Assembly (NCBI RefSeq): GCF_014764365.1
Contig: NZ_CP061718.1
Coordinates: 3,302,501-3,366,500, forward strand
From: Roseococcus microcysteis
GTDB taxonomy: Bacteria; Pseudomonadota; Alphaproteobacteria; Acetobacterales; Acetobacteraceae
DNA length: 64,000 nucleotides
Reading direction: 5' to 3'
Part shown: in pieces, positions 55,505-64,000 of the stretch
Layout: each line of letters begins with the position of its first letter
How positions within the stretch are numbered: the first letter of the stretch is position 1
Notes under the pieces: model-generated
Databases searched by the model: none
Told to the model about the DNA's origin: nothing
What the model saw: the letters and a program-made list of their open reading frames with translations, nothing else
Made by a program: the position numbers and the translations under genes

Positions 55505-57135
55505 GCGACGTGTTCCGCAACGCCCGCCGCCTCTTCTCGCGCATCAAGCCCGTGCGGGTGCCGGAGGCGCCGGCGCGTTCCTTCCGCGACCTCTGGCCGG
55601 GCGATGCCAATCGCGGCGCCGCCCTGCTGCGCGGTGAGATGGAGGTGCTGGGCAGCACCCGCATGCTCGATGGCTGGAGCCCCGAATCCGGGCCGTTGTT
55701 GTGGCGCCAGGCCGCGCATGGCTTCGCCTGGCTGCGCGACCTCCGCAGCCTGGGCAGCGACGCGGCGCGCGTCGAGGCGCGGGATTTGACGGAAGCCTGG
55801 CTCGGCCAGGGGGCCAATGAGCCGCTGGCGAACCTGCCCGAGGTGGCGGCCGCGCGCGTCTCCGCCTGGCTGGGGCATTGGGATTTCTTCGCCGCCTCGG
55901 CCGAGGAGGGGTTTCGCCGCGCGCTGATGCAGCGCCTGGCGCATGACGGGCGCAGGCTCGCCGCCTCCCTGCCGGACGAGGCCGCGCATCGTGGCGCGCT
56001 GATGGTGCTGAAGGGCACCATCGCCGCCGCCGTGGCCCTGGGCGAGGAGGCCTGGATGGTCCGCGCCCTGAAATTCCTGCCGGCCGAGCTGGAGCGCCAA
56101 TTCCACCCCGATGGCGGCCATGTGGAGCGCAGCCCCGCCGTGCAGCTCCTGGCCTTCCAGGATCTGATCGAGCTCAGGAACCTGCTGAACGGCAGCGGCG
56201 TCACGGCGCCGCCGCAGCTCGCCACCGTGATTGATCGCGCGGGGCAGGCGTTGCGGCTGTTCCGCCATGGCGATGGCACGCTCGCGCTGTTCAACGGCAC
56301 CCGGGAGGAGCCGGCCTCGCTGGTGGACCTGGTGCTGACCCAGGGCCAGGCCAAGGGCCGCGCGCCACTGCTGCTGCAGGAGACGGGGTTCCATCGGCTG
56401 GCCGCGAGCCGCACCCTGGTCATCGCCGATTGCGGCGCGCCGCCGCCGGGCCGCGGCGCCGACCCCGCCACGGGCGCCCCGCGCGGCGCGGACCGCTTCG
56501 CCCATGCCGGCGCGCTTTCCTTCGAGATGTCCGTGGGGCGCGACCGGCTGATCGTGAATTGCGGCGCCTCGCCCGCCGGTGATCCGGCCTGGCGGGACGC
56601 GCTGCGTTCCACCGCCGCGCATTCCACCCTCACGCTGGCCGACACCAACAGCGCCGAACTCCGCCCCGAAGGCCTGGGCCGCCGGCCGGAGCGCGTGGAG
56701 GTGGAACGCTTCGAGGCCAATGGCGCGCAATGGCTGGAAGCCACGCATGACGGCTATCGCCGCACGCACAACGCCATCCACAAGCGCCGCCTCTACCTCT
56801 CCGAGAATGGCGACGACCTGCGCGGCGAGGATGTGCTGGAACCGCAGGGCACGGTGGACCAGCCCTGCGTGGTGCGCTTCCACCTCCACCCCGGCGTGAA
56901 GGCCGTGCTGCAGGAGGAGGAGGGCGGGGTGCTCATGCGCCTGCCCACCGGCCAGGGCTGGCGCCTGCGCGCGCGGGGTGCGGCCATCGCGCTGGAGGAC
57001 AGCGTCTATCTCGGCCTCGGCGTCGAGGCGCGGCGGACCAGCCAGATCGTCCTCACCTCGCAGGGCGAGCCGGAGGGCATCCAATGGGCCATCACCCGCG
57101 TGGCCCCGGCCGAGCCCGCGGCACCCCCCGCCTGA
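55501..57135 (+). CDS. Heparinase II/III family protein
   Basis: The 544-residue protein has an N-terminal alpha-helical part and a C-terminal heparinase II/III-like beta domain (about 320-530), with NCGASPAGDPAWRDALRSTA and AAHSTLTLADTNSAE as landmarks. In many alphaproteobacteria such a gene sits beside rpe/purH, and it is thought to act on an envelope polysaccharide. No signal peptide is evident. It is coupled to rpe, and a glycosyltransferase gene follows by five bases. Confidence 0.87.
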   Translation: MSDVFRNARRLFSRIKPVRVPEAPARSFRDLWPGDANRGAALLRGEMEVLGSTRMLDGWSPESGPLLWRQAAHGFAWLRDLRSLGSDAARVEARDLTEAWLGQGANEPLANLPEVAAARVSAWLGHWDFFAASAEEGFRRALMQRLAHDGRRLAASLPDEAAHRGALMVLKGTIAAAVALGEEAWMVRALKFLPAELERQFHPDGGHVERSPAVQLLAFQDLIELRNLLNGSGVTAPPQLATVIDRAGQALRLFRHGDGTLALFNGTREEPASLVDLVLTQGQAKGRAPLLLQETGFHRLAASRTLVIADCGAPPPGRGADPATGAPRGADRFAHAGALSFEMSVGRDRLIVNCGASPAGDPAWRDALRSTAAHSTLTLADTNSAELRPEGLGRRPERVEVERFEANGAQWLEATHDGYRRTHNAIHKRRLYLSENGDDLRGEDVLEPQGTVDQPCVVRFHLHPGVKAVLQEEEGGVLMRLPTGQGWRLRARGAAIALEDSVYLGLGVEARRTSQIVLTSQGEPEGIQWAITRVAPAEPAAPPA

Positions 57136-57139
57136 TGGC

Positions 57140-58249
57140 GTGCGGGTCCTGGAAGTCACCAATGTGGATTTCTCGCTGCGGCACTTCCTGCTGCCGCTGA
57201 TGCGCGCGGCCCGCGCGCGCGGGCATGAGGTGGTGGGGATGTGCGCGGAGGGCCCGCTGCTGGAGGTGGCGCGGGCCGAGGGGTTCCGCATCATTCCCGT
57301 GCCCATGGCGCGCAGCCTGTCGCCCCGCGCGAACCTCGCCGCCTGGCGCGCCATCCGTGCCGCCCTGCGCGATGAACGCTTCGACCTGGTGCACGCGCAC
57401 ATGCCCATCTCGGGCATGCTGGCGCGGCTGGCGGCGCGGGCGGCCGGCGTGCCGCGCGTGGCCTATACCTGCCACGGTTTCCTGTTCAACCAGCCGGGGC
57501 CGCTGTGGCGGCGGGGGCTTTCGCTCGGCATGGAGTGGCTGGGCGGGCGGATGACCGACCGCTTCCTCACCGTCAGCGAGGAGGAGGCGGCGGATGCGCG
57601 GCGCCTCTTCATCCATCGCGGCGCGGTCGCCTTCGGCAATGGGCGGGACCCGGCGATCTTCCACCCGGACCCTGCCGCGCGCGCCACGATCCGCGCGGAG
57701 CTGGGCGTGCCGGAGGAGGCCGTGGTGGTGGTGGCCGTGGCGCGGCTGGTGCGCCACAAGGGCTGGCCGGAATTGCTGGAGGCCATGGCGCGCGTGCCCG
57801 GCGCCCATCTCTGGGTGGTGGGGGAACGCCTGCCCTCCGACCATGGCGCGGACATGGAGCCGCATTTCGCCCGGGCCGAGGCCGCGATGGGCCCGCGCCT
57901 GCACCGCCTGGGCTATCGGCGCGACGTGGCGCGGGTCATGGCGGCGGCCGACATCTTCTGCCTGCCCAGCCATTTCGAGGGCCTGCCGATGAGCGGCATC
58001 GAGGCCATGCTGACCGGCCTGCCCGTGGTCGCCACCGACATCCGCGGCTGCCGCGAGCTGGTGCGGGATGGCGAGAGCGGCCTGCTGGTCCCGCCCATGC
58101 AGGCCGCGCCGCTGGCCGATGCGCTTTCGCGTCTGGCCGCCGACGCGCAACTGCGCCACAGCATGGGGCAGGCGGGCCTGGCCCGCGCCCTTTCGCACTA
58201 CACCGAGGCCCGCGTGCTGGCGCGCACCCTCGACCATCTGGGACTTTGA
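57140..58249 (+). CDS. Glycosyltransferase family 4 protein
   Basis: The 369-residue GT-B enzyme has an N-terminal donor-fold start (VLEVTNVDFSLRHFLLPL), a mid-region VVVVAVARLVRHKGWPELLEAM and the C-terminal nucleotide-sugar site FCLPSHFEGLPMSGIEAMLTG. The GTG start at 57140 gives the right N-terminus. It lies between the heparinase-like gene and purH, so a role in envelope polysaccharide synthesis is likely. Acceptor unknown. Confidence 0.87.
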   Translation: MRVLEVTNVDFSLRHFLLPLMRAARARGHEVVGMCAEGPLLEVARAEGFRIIPVPMARSLSPRANLAAWRAIRAALRDERFDLVHAHMPISGMLARLAARAAGVPRVAYTCHGFLFNQPGPLWRRGLSLGMEWLGGRMTDRFLTVSEEEAADARRLFIHRGAVAFGNGRDPAIFHPDPAARATIRAELGVPEEAVVVVAVARLVRHKGWPELLEAMARVPGAHLWVVGERLPSDHGADMEPHFARAEAAMGPRLHRLGYRRDVARVMAAADIFCLPSHFEGLPMSGIEAMLTGLPVVATDIRGCRELVRDGESGLLVPPMQAAPLADALSRLAADAQLRHSMGQAGLARALSHYTEARVLARTLDHLGL

Positions 58250-58252
58250 CGC

Positions 58253-59830
58253 ATGACCGACCGCCTGCCCATTCGCCGCGCCCTGCTCTCCGTCTCGGAC
58301 AAGACGGGCATCGTGGATTTCGCCCGGATGCTGGCGGGGATGGGGGCCGAGATCCTCTCCACCGGCGGCACCGCCCAGGCCATCCGCGCGGCCGGCATCC
58401 CCGTGAAGGATGTCTCGGAGCACACGGGCTTCCCCGAGGTGCTGGACGGCCGCGTGAAGACGCTGGTGCCGCAGGTGCATGGCGGGCTGCTGGGGCGGCG
58501 CGACCTGTCGGCGCATCTCCAGCAGATGGAGCAGCACGGGCTGGCGCCCATCGATCTGCTGGCGGTGAGCCTCTACCCCTTCGAGGCCACCGTGGCGAAG
58601 GGCGCCGAGTTCGACGACTGCATCGAGAACATTGATATCGGCGGGCCGGCCATGATCCGCTCCGCCGCCAAGAACCACGCCCATGTGGTCGTCTGCACCG
58701 AGCCCCTGCACCTGCTGCGCGTCACCGAGGAGCTGGCGACGCAGGGCGGCACCAGCCTCGCGCTGCGGCGCGAATTGGCGGCCGCCGCCTATGCGCGCAC
58801 CGCGTCCTATGACGCGGCCATCAGCACCTGGTTCGCGGGGCAGGTGGGGCAGGAATTCCCGCCGCGCCTGGCTTTCGCGGGGCAACTCGCGCAGACGCTG
58901 CGCTATGGCGAGAACCCGCACCAGAAGGCAGGCTTCTACCTGGACGGCACGGGGCGGCCCGGCATCGCCACCGCGCGCCAGGCGCAGGGCAAGGAGCTGA
59001 GCTTCAACAATCTGAACGACACGGACGCCGCCTTCGAATGCGTGGCGGAGTTCGAGCGCCCGGCCATCGTCATCGTGAAGCACGCCAACCCCTGCGGCGT
59101 GGCGGAGGGCGAGGACCTCGCTTCGGCCTGGGATGCGGCTTTGCGTTGTGATCCGGTCTCGGCCTTCGGGGGCATCGTCGCCGCCAACCGCGTGCTGGAT
59201 GCCGCAGCGGCGGAGCGCATCAGCGCCATCTTCACCGAGGTCGTCATCGCGCCCGATGCCGATGAGGCCGCGCGTGCCATCTTCGCCCGCAAGAAGAACC
59301 TACGCCTGCTGCTGACGGGCGGGCTGCCGGACCCGGCCGCGCCGGGCATGGTGTTCCGCAGCGTGGGCGGCGGCTTCCTCGCGCAGTCGCGCGATGCGGG
59401 GCGCGTGGCGGAGGCGGGGCTGCGCGTGGTCACGCAGCGGGCGCCGACCGCGCAGGAAATGGCGGACCTGCTCTTTGCCTTCCGCGTCTGCAAGCATGTG
59501 AAGTCCAACGCCATCATCTACGCCAAGGGCGGCGCCACGGTCGGCATCGGCGCGGGGCAGATGAGCCGGGTGGATTCGGCGCGCATCGCCGCATGGAAAT
59601 CCGCGGAAGCCGCGCGTGCGTCCGGTTCCGACACGCCCCTGGCGCAGGGTTCGGTCGTGGCGTCCGACGCCTTCTTCCCCTTCGCCGATGGGCTGGAGGC
59701 GGCGGCGGCGGCGGGGGCCACGGCGGTGATCCAGCCGGGGGGTTCGATGCGCGACAACGAGGTGATTGCCGCCGCCGATGCCGCCGGGCTGGCCATGGTG
59801 TTCACGGGGATGCGGCACTTCCGGCACTGA
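58253..59830 (+). CDS. purH: Bifunctional AICAR transformylase/IMP cyclohydrolase
   Basis: The 525-residue enzyme carries out the last two steps of IMP synthesis. The N-terminal cyclohydrolase has [15 protein letters not shown] and [13 protein letters not shown]. The C-terminal transformylase has [33 protein letters not shown] and the GMRHFRH end. Length matches. It starts three bases after the glycosyltransferase stop. Confidence 0.97.
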   Translation: MTDRLPIRRALLSVSDKTGIVDFARMLAGMGAEILSTGGTAQAIRAAGIPVKDVSEHTGFPEVLDGRVKTLVPQVHGGLLGRRDLSAHLQQMEQHGLAPIDLLAVSLYPFEATVAKGAEFDDCIENIDIGGPAMIRSAAKNHAHVVVCTEPLHLLRVTEELATQGGTSLALRRELAAAAYARTASYDAAISTWFAGQVGQEFPPRLAFAGQLAQTLRYGENPHQKAGFYLDGTGRPGIATARQAQGKELSFNNLNDTDAAFECVAEFERPAIVIVKHANPCGVAEGEDLASAWDAALRCDPVSAFGGIVAANRVLDAAAAERISAIFTEVVIAPDADEAARAIFARKKNLRLLLTGGLPDPAAPGMVFRSVGGGFLAQSRDAGRVAEAGLRVVTQRAPTAQEMADLLFAFRVCKHVKSNAIIYAKGGATVGIGAGQMSRVDSARIAAWKSAEAARASGSDTPLAQGSVVASDAFFPFADGLEAAAAAGATAVIQPGGSMRDNEVIAAADAAGLAMVFTGMRHFRH

Positions 59831-59835
59831 CGTGT

Positions 59836-59958
59836 TCCCCACGAAGTTTTCGCCGCCGTGCACGCCGTTCCGGCGTGGACGGCGGCGAAACCTTCGCGGG
59901 GGCCCCGGTGAGTTTCCCACGAAATCGCCTTCGGCGTTCTCGCGGGGGCCCCGGTTTG
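59836..59958. repeat. Two REP-like palindromes after purH
   Basis: Two units related to those after dnaN. The first has an enlarged loop with GTTTTCGCCGCCGT..ACGGCGGCGAAAC pairing. The second closely matches CCCACGAAATCGCC..GGCG..TCGCGGGGGCCCCGGTTTGG. The first one probably terminates purH. Confidence 0.75.
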
Positions 59959-59977
59959 GCGCCGTGTCCGGCTGGGT

Positions 59978-60022
59978 GGGCTCCGCCTGCCGTGGCGAAG
60001 CCACGGCAGGGCACCGGGGGGC
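59978..60022. repeat. Third hairpin of the purH-side repeat block
   Basis: GGGCTCCGCCT, then TGCCGTGGC/GCCACGGCA as a perfect stem, then GGGCACCGGGGGGC. Its flanks match the block at 49369-49416 while the stem differs, the pattern of compensating change in a structured repeat. Confidence 0.7.
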
Positions 60023-60049
60023 GGATTTTCCTGTTGGGGGGCGTGGGTG

Positions 60050-61531
60050 ATGTCGGTGGAAGTGGTTCTGCTGGGGCTGGTGGTCCTGCTGCTGCTCGGG
60101 GTGCTGGCCGTGCTGTTGGCGCGCAAGCCCGGCGCTGATCCCGGCGTGGCGCTGCTCCAGGCGGCGCAGGAACGGCAGGGGGAGCGGCTGGGCGCGCTGG
60201 CGGGTGAGGTGAAGGCCGCGCTCTCCGCCAGCGAGGCCGCGTTGGGCCGCGAAATCCAGGGCTTTTCCGTCGAGCAGACGAAGGTGCTCAGCGAGGGCCT
60301 GACGCGCCTCGCCCAGGGCACCGGCACGCTCCAGACCGACCTCGCCGGCAAGCTGGAGGCGATGCGCGCGGGCCTCGCGGAAGGCCAGGCGGAAGCGGCC
60401 AAGGCCCTGCGCGCCGAGATGTCCGAAAAGCTGGCCGCCATGAACGTGATGGTCGAGCAGGTGCGCGCGGCACTTACGGAATCCCAGGCCGCCATGCGCG
60501 CCGCCATCGCCCTGGAGATGACCACGGCGCGTGACCTGATTGATCGCAAGGCCCTCGAAGCCCGCGCCGAGATCGAGGCCCGCCTCAAGGAAATGCGCGA
60601 GGCGAATGACAAGCGCCTCACCGACATCCAGGCCAGCGTGAATGAGAAGCTGGGCGAGGCGGTCGAGAAGCAGATGACGGAAAGCTTCACCCGCGTCATT
60701 GACCAGTTCAACGCCATCCAGGCCATGATGGGCAATGTGCAGTCGGTGGCGACGCAGGTGGGGGACCTGAAGCGCCTCTTCTCCAATGTGAAGACGCGCG
60801 GCGGCTGGGGCGAGGCCCAGGTGAAGGCCATGCTGGACGATTTCCTGCCCGAGGGCAGCTACGACACCAACATCAAGCTGCGCGAGGACAGCAACGAGGT
60901 GGTGGAATTCGCCATCCGCATGCCGACCAGCGGCGAGTCCATCGTGCGCCTGCCCGTGGACGCGAAGTTCCCCGTGGAGGATTACGAACGCCTGCTGGCC
61001 GCGCATGACGCGGGCGACGTGGCGGCCGAGGCCCAGGCCCGCCGCGCCCTGGAAACCCGCATCCGCGCCGAGGCCCAGAAGATCCGGCAGAAATACGTCC
61101 ACCCGCCGCTGACCACGGAATTCGCCGTCCTCTACCTGCCCACCGAAGGCCTCTATGCCGAGGTCGCGCGCATCCCGGGCCTGATTGACGAGGTGGGGCG
61201 CAACGCGCGCGTCTTCATCGCCGGCCCTTCCTTGTTGCCGGCCATGCTGCGGACCATCCAGCTCGGCCATGTCACGCTCGCGCTGTCCAAGAATGCGGAA
61301 GGCGTGCGGGATTTGCTTGCCGCCACCAAGGCCGAGATGGCCAAGATGGATGGCGTTCTGGAGAAGCTGGGCAAGCAGGTGGGCACGGTGAACAACACGA
61401 TCGGCGATGCGCGCACGCGCACCCGCGCCATCGCGCGCAAGCTGAAGGGCGTGGAGGCCATGCCGGGCGAGCAATCGGCCGCCGCCCTCGGCCTCGACAT
61501 GCCGGAGCCCGACGAGGACGAACCCGCTTGA
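60050..61531 (+). CDS. rmuC: DNA recombination protein RmuC
   Basis: The 493-residue product has a single N-terminal membrane helix (about 4-24), a long coiled coil (about 30-220) and the RmuC nuclease-like domain (about 225-440), with [31 protein letters not shown] and [16 protein letters not shown]. RmuC limits inversions at short repeats. The ATG at 60050 is chosen over the GTG one codon before. The stop overlaps the nucleoside transporter start as TTGA. Confidence 0.95.
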   Translation: MSVEVVLLGLVVLLLLGVLAVLLARKPGADPGVALLQAAQERQGERLGALAGEVKAALSASEAALGREIQGFSVEQTKVLSEGLTRLAQGTGTLQTDLAGKLEAMRAGLAEGQAEAAKALRAEMSEKLAAMNVMVEQVRAALTESQAAMRAAIALEMTTARDLIDRKALEARAEIEARLKEMREANDKRLTDIQASVNEKLGEAVEKQMTESFTRVIDQFNAIQAMMGNVQSVATQVGDLKRLFSNVKTRGGWGEAQVKAMLDDFLPEGSYDTNIKLREDSNEVVEFAIRMPTSGESIVRLPVDAKFPVEDYERLLAAHDAGDVAAEAQARRALETRIRAEAQKIRQKYVHPPLTTEFAVLYLPTEGLYAEVARIPGLIDEVGRNARVFIAGPSLLPAMLRTIQLGHVTLALSKNAEGVRDLLAATKAEMAKMDGVLEKLGKQVGTVNNTIGDARTRTRAIARKLKGVEAMPGEQSAAALGLDMPEPDEDEPA

Positions 61532-62762
61532 GCGCGCTGCAATGGCAGTCGCTCGCCGGCATGGGCGCGCTCTGCCTGCTGGCCTGGGTGCTGGGAGGCT
61601 GCCGGCGGGGTGTCTCGGCGCGGGTGGTGGTGGCGGGGCTGGCCTCGGTGCTGGGCCTGGCGGCGCTGCTGTTGAACATCGCCTGGCTGCGGACGGGCTT
61701 TGGCTGGATCGGGCAGGGGGTGGAGGCGCTGGCGCGGGCCACGCGGGCGGGCACCTCGCTTGTGTTCGGCTATCTGGGCGGCGGGCCGCTGCCCTTTCCG
61801 GAGCCTTTCCCGGGTGCCGGCTTCATCCTCTTCTTCCAGGCGCTGCCGCTGGTGCTGGTGGTGGGCGCGCTCTCGGCCGTGCTGTTCCATTGGGGGTGCT
61901 GGGCTTCTGCGTGCGGCTGCTGGCGCGCGGGCTGCGGCGCGTCTTCGGCCTGGGCGGGGCCAGCGGCTTCGGCGTGGGCGCCAATGTCTTCGTGGGCATG
62001 GTCGAGGCGCCGCTGATGATCCGCCCCTGGCTGGCGCGGATGAACTCCACCGAATTGTTCGTGGTGATGGTCGCGGGCATGGCCACCATCGCGGGCAACA
62101 TGTTCGTGGTCTATGCGCTGGTCATCGCGCCCGTGGTGCCGGATGCGGCGGGGCAGCTGCTGACGGCCTCGCTGATTTCCGCCCCCGCGGCCGTGCTGGT
62201 GGCGCTGCTGATGCGCCCGGGCGACACCTCCACCACCGCCGAGGAAGCCCCCGTGCTGCGCTATTCCAGCACCATGGAGGCGCTGGTGCAGGGAATCGGC
62301 GACGGTTTGCAGCTCATGCTCGGCGTCATGGCCGCGCTGATCGTCTTTGTGGCGCTGGTGGCGCTGGCCAATGAGGTGCTGCAGCCGCTGCTGGGCGTGA
62401 CGCTGCAGGAGATGGCGGGCTGGCTGTTCCGCCCGCTCGCCTGGGCCATGGGTGTCGCGCCCGAGCATGCGGCGCGGGCTGGCGAGTTGCTGGGCGTGAA
62501 GGTGGTGGTCAACGAATTCGTCTCCTACCTGGCGCTGGCGCAGGAGGGGGCGGCGATGGACCCCCGCACCCGGTTGATCCTGGCCTATGCCATGTGCGGC
62601 TTCGCCAATCTGGGCTCGGTCGGCATCATGCTGGGCGGCATGTCGGCCATGGTGCCGGAACGCCGGGCGGAAATCGCGCGGCTGGGTTTCCCCGCCCTGG
62701 CGGCGGGCACCATCGCCTGCTGCCTCACCGGGGCGGCGGTCGGGGTGCTGACGGCACCTTAA
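61528..62762 (+). CDS. NupC-type nucleoside transporter, frameshifted
   Basis: The protein is a concentrative nucleoside transporter (CNT/NupC). The N-terminal helices read in one frame up to LFHWG. The remainder, with GGASGFGVGANVFVGMVEAPLM, MVAGMATIAGNMF and YAMCGFANLGSVGI, lies in another frame. One added G in the run 61892-61896 joins them as HWGVLGFCVRLLARG for a 411-residue protein of normal length. The start is a TTG at 61528 overlapping rmuC. The break is probably a sequencing error. Confidence 0.88.
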
Positions 62763-62784
62763 ACGCGAGATACGCTTTCGCCCC

Positions 62785-64000
62785 ATGACCCATCTCGTCC
62801 ATCGCAGCCTGCGCGCCGCACCCCCCATCGCCGTCTCGGGCCAGGGCATCTGGCTGCGCGAGAAGGGCGGACATGCCGTGATGGATGCGAGCGGGGGCGC
62901 GGCCGTGGCCTGCCTCGGCCATGGCCACCCGCATGTGCTGGGGGCCATGCGCGCGCAGCTGGAACAGCTGACCTACGCGCACACGGCGCTCTTCTCCTGC
63001 GAGAGCGCGGAGCAGCTCGCCGACATGCTGGTGGGCCATGCCCCGGGCGGGCTGACCCATGCCTATTTCTGCTCCTCCGGCAGCGAGGGGATGGAGGCCG
63101 CGCTCAAGATGGCGCGGCAGCATTTCGTGGAGGCCGGGCAGCCGCAGCGCCGCAACTTCATCGCGCGCCGGCAGAGCTACCACGGCAACACGCTCGGCGC
63201 GCTGGCGGCCGGCGGCAACATGATGCGGCGCGCGACTTACCTGCCCATTCTCAGCGACGCCTTCCACCATGTCTCTCCCTGCTACGCCTATCGCGACCGG
63301 CGCGATGACGAGAGCGACGCCGACTATGTGCAGCGCCTGGCGGACGAACTCGAAGCCGAGTTCCAGCGCCTCGGCCCCGACACCGTCATCGCCTTCTGCG
63401 CGGAGACCGTGGTGGGCGCGACACTCGGCTGCGTGACGGCCCTGCCGGGCTATTTCGAAAAGATGCGCGAGGTCTGCGACCGCCACGGCGCGCTGCTCAT
63501 CCTGGACGAGGTCATGTCCGGCATGGGCCGCACCGGCACCCAGCACGCCTGGGAGGCGGAGGGCGTGGCACCCGACATCCAGGTCATCGCCAAGGGGCTG
63601 GGCGGGGGCTACCAGCCCATCGGCGGCATATTGGTGAATGACCGCGTGCTGGCGCCGCTGCGGGATGGCACGGGCGGCTTCATGCACGGCCACACCTACC
63701 AGGCGCACCCGCTGGCCTGCGCGGCGGCTGTCGCGGTGCAGGAGGTGATCCGCGCGGAAAACCTTCTGGCCAATGTCCAGGCCATGGGGGCGAAGCTGGA
63801 ACAGGGCCTGACCGAGCGCCTGGGCAACCACGCCCATGTGGGCGACATCCGCGGGCGCGGCCTCTTCTGGGCGGTGGAACTGGTGGCCGACCGTGCCAGC
63901 AAGGCCGTCTTCGACCCGGCCCTGCGGATGAATGAGCGCGTGAAGCAGGCGGCCTATGCGCGGGGCCTGGGCTGCTACCCCATGGGCGGCACCATTGACG
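62785..64000 (+). CDS. Class III aminotransferase, cut by window edge
   Basis: 405 codons are present of a PLP-dependent class III (omega) aminotransferase. Landmarks are VACLGHGHPHV, FCSSGSEGMEAALKMAR, SYHGNTLGAL, LILDEVMSGMGRTG (Asp binds the pyridine N) and VIAKGLGGGYQPIGG, with Lys forming the Schiff base. The amino donor and acceptor are not readable. The C-terminal end lies outside the window. Confidence 0.9.
   Translation, partial: MTHLVHRSLRAAPPIAVSGQGIWLREKGGHAVMDASGGAAVACLGHGHPHVLGAMRAQLEQLTYAHTALFSCESAEQLADMLVGHAPGGLTHAYFCSSGSEGMEAALKMARQHFVEAGQPQRRNFIARRQSYHGNTLGALAAGGNMMRRATYLPILSDAFHHVSPCYAYRDRRDDESDADYVQRLADELEAEFQRLGPDTVIAFCAETVVGATLGCVTALPGYFEKMREVCDRHGALLILDEVMSGMGRTGTQHAWEAEGVAPDIQVIAKGLGGGYQPIGGILVNDRVLAPLRDGTGGFMHGHTYQAHPLACAAAVAVQEVIRAENLLANVQAMGAKLEQGLTERLGNHAHVGDIRGRGLFWAVELVADRASKAVFDPALRMNERVKQAAYARGLGCYPMGGTID

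Overview
This is a very GC-rich chromosomal window with tightly packed genes, many of them overlapping at GTGA, ATGA or TTGA junctions. Gene content and protein style (AddAB instead of RecBCD, a ChvG-like kinase, alphaproteobacterial GyrB, RimP-NusA-YlxR-InfB order, SapC, JmjC ribosomal oxygenase, AmgK/MurU) point to an alphaproteobacterium, most likely Acetobacteraceae (Roseomonas-like). That placement is inference from protein character, not a database match.

Layout. 1-2.4 kb: an MFS exporter cut by the window edge, divergent from an AraC regulator, then a Cro/C1-type regulator. 2.5-8.0 kb: a minus-strand envelope/RNA operon, miaB-phoH-ybeY-corC-lnt. 8.3-9.5 kb: a two-gene cassette of peptidoglycan-hydrolase-like proteins. 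9.5-11.2 kb: methyltransferase and ferredoxin-NADP reductase. 11.2-20.1 kb: tsaE-amgK-murU-addB-addA-trxA. 20.1-22.3 kb: JmjC oxygenase and two paralogous exported proteins built from tandem DPND repeats. 22.4-24.8 kb: SapC and a ChvG-like histidine kinase. 24.9-26.7 kb: one AT-rich foreign gene, a GHKL ATPase joined to a putative PD-(D/E)XK nuclease, probably a defence gene. 26.8-37.7 kb: the translation/RNA superoperon rimP-nusA-ylxR-infB-(membrane protein)-rbfA-truB-rpsO-(membrane protein)-pnp. 37.8-47.6 kb: mixed metabolic and membrane genes (flavin oxidoreductase, YgaP-like/ArsR pair, aspzincin-like protease, DapA family, SYLF lipoprotein, AmpG-like permease, YbjN). 48.1-53.2 kb: dnaN-recF-gyrB without dnaA. 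53.2-64 kb: glyoxalase, cyanuric-acid-hydrolase-like enzyme, rpe, heparinase, glycosyltransferase, purH, rmuC, nucleoside transporter and a class III aminotransferase cut by the right edge.

Functional threads. AmgK and MurU with an AmpG-like permease form a cell-wall recycling route. AddA/AddB, RecF and RmuC serve recombination. The rimP leader has a promoter followed by a terminator hairpin that abuts the start codon.

Two whole-window signals matter. First, five genes (xre, tsaE, the kinase, pnp, the nucleoside transporter) are each broken by loss of exactly one base in a G/C homopolymer. This looks like systematic sequencing error, not biology. Second, several intergenic gaps hold structured repeats: a 115-bp element in inverted pair before dnaN, REP-like palindromes after dnaN and purH, and stacked perfect hairpins near 42.55 kb. 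I saw no rRNA, tRNA, CRISPR array or IS element.
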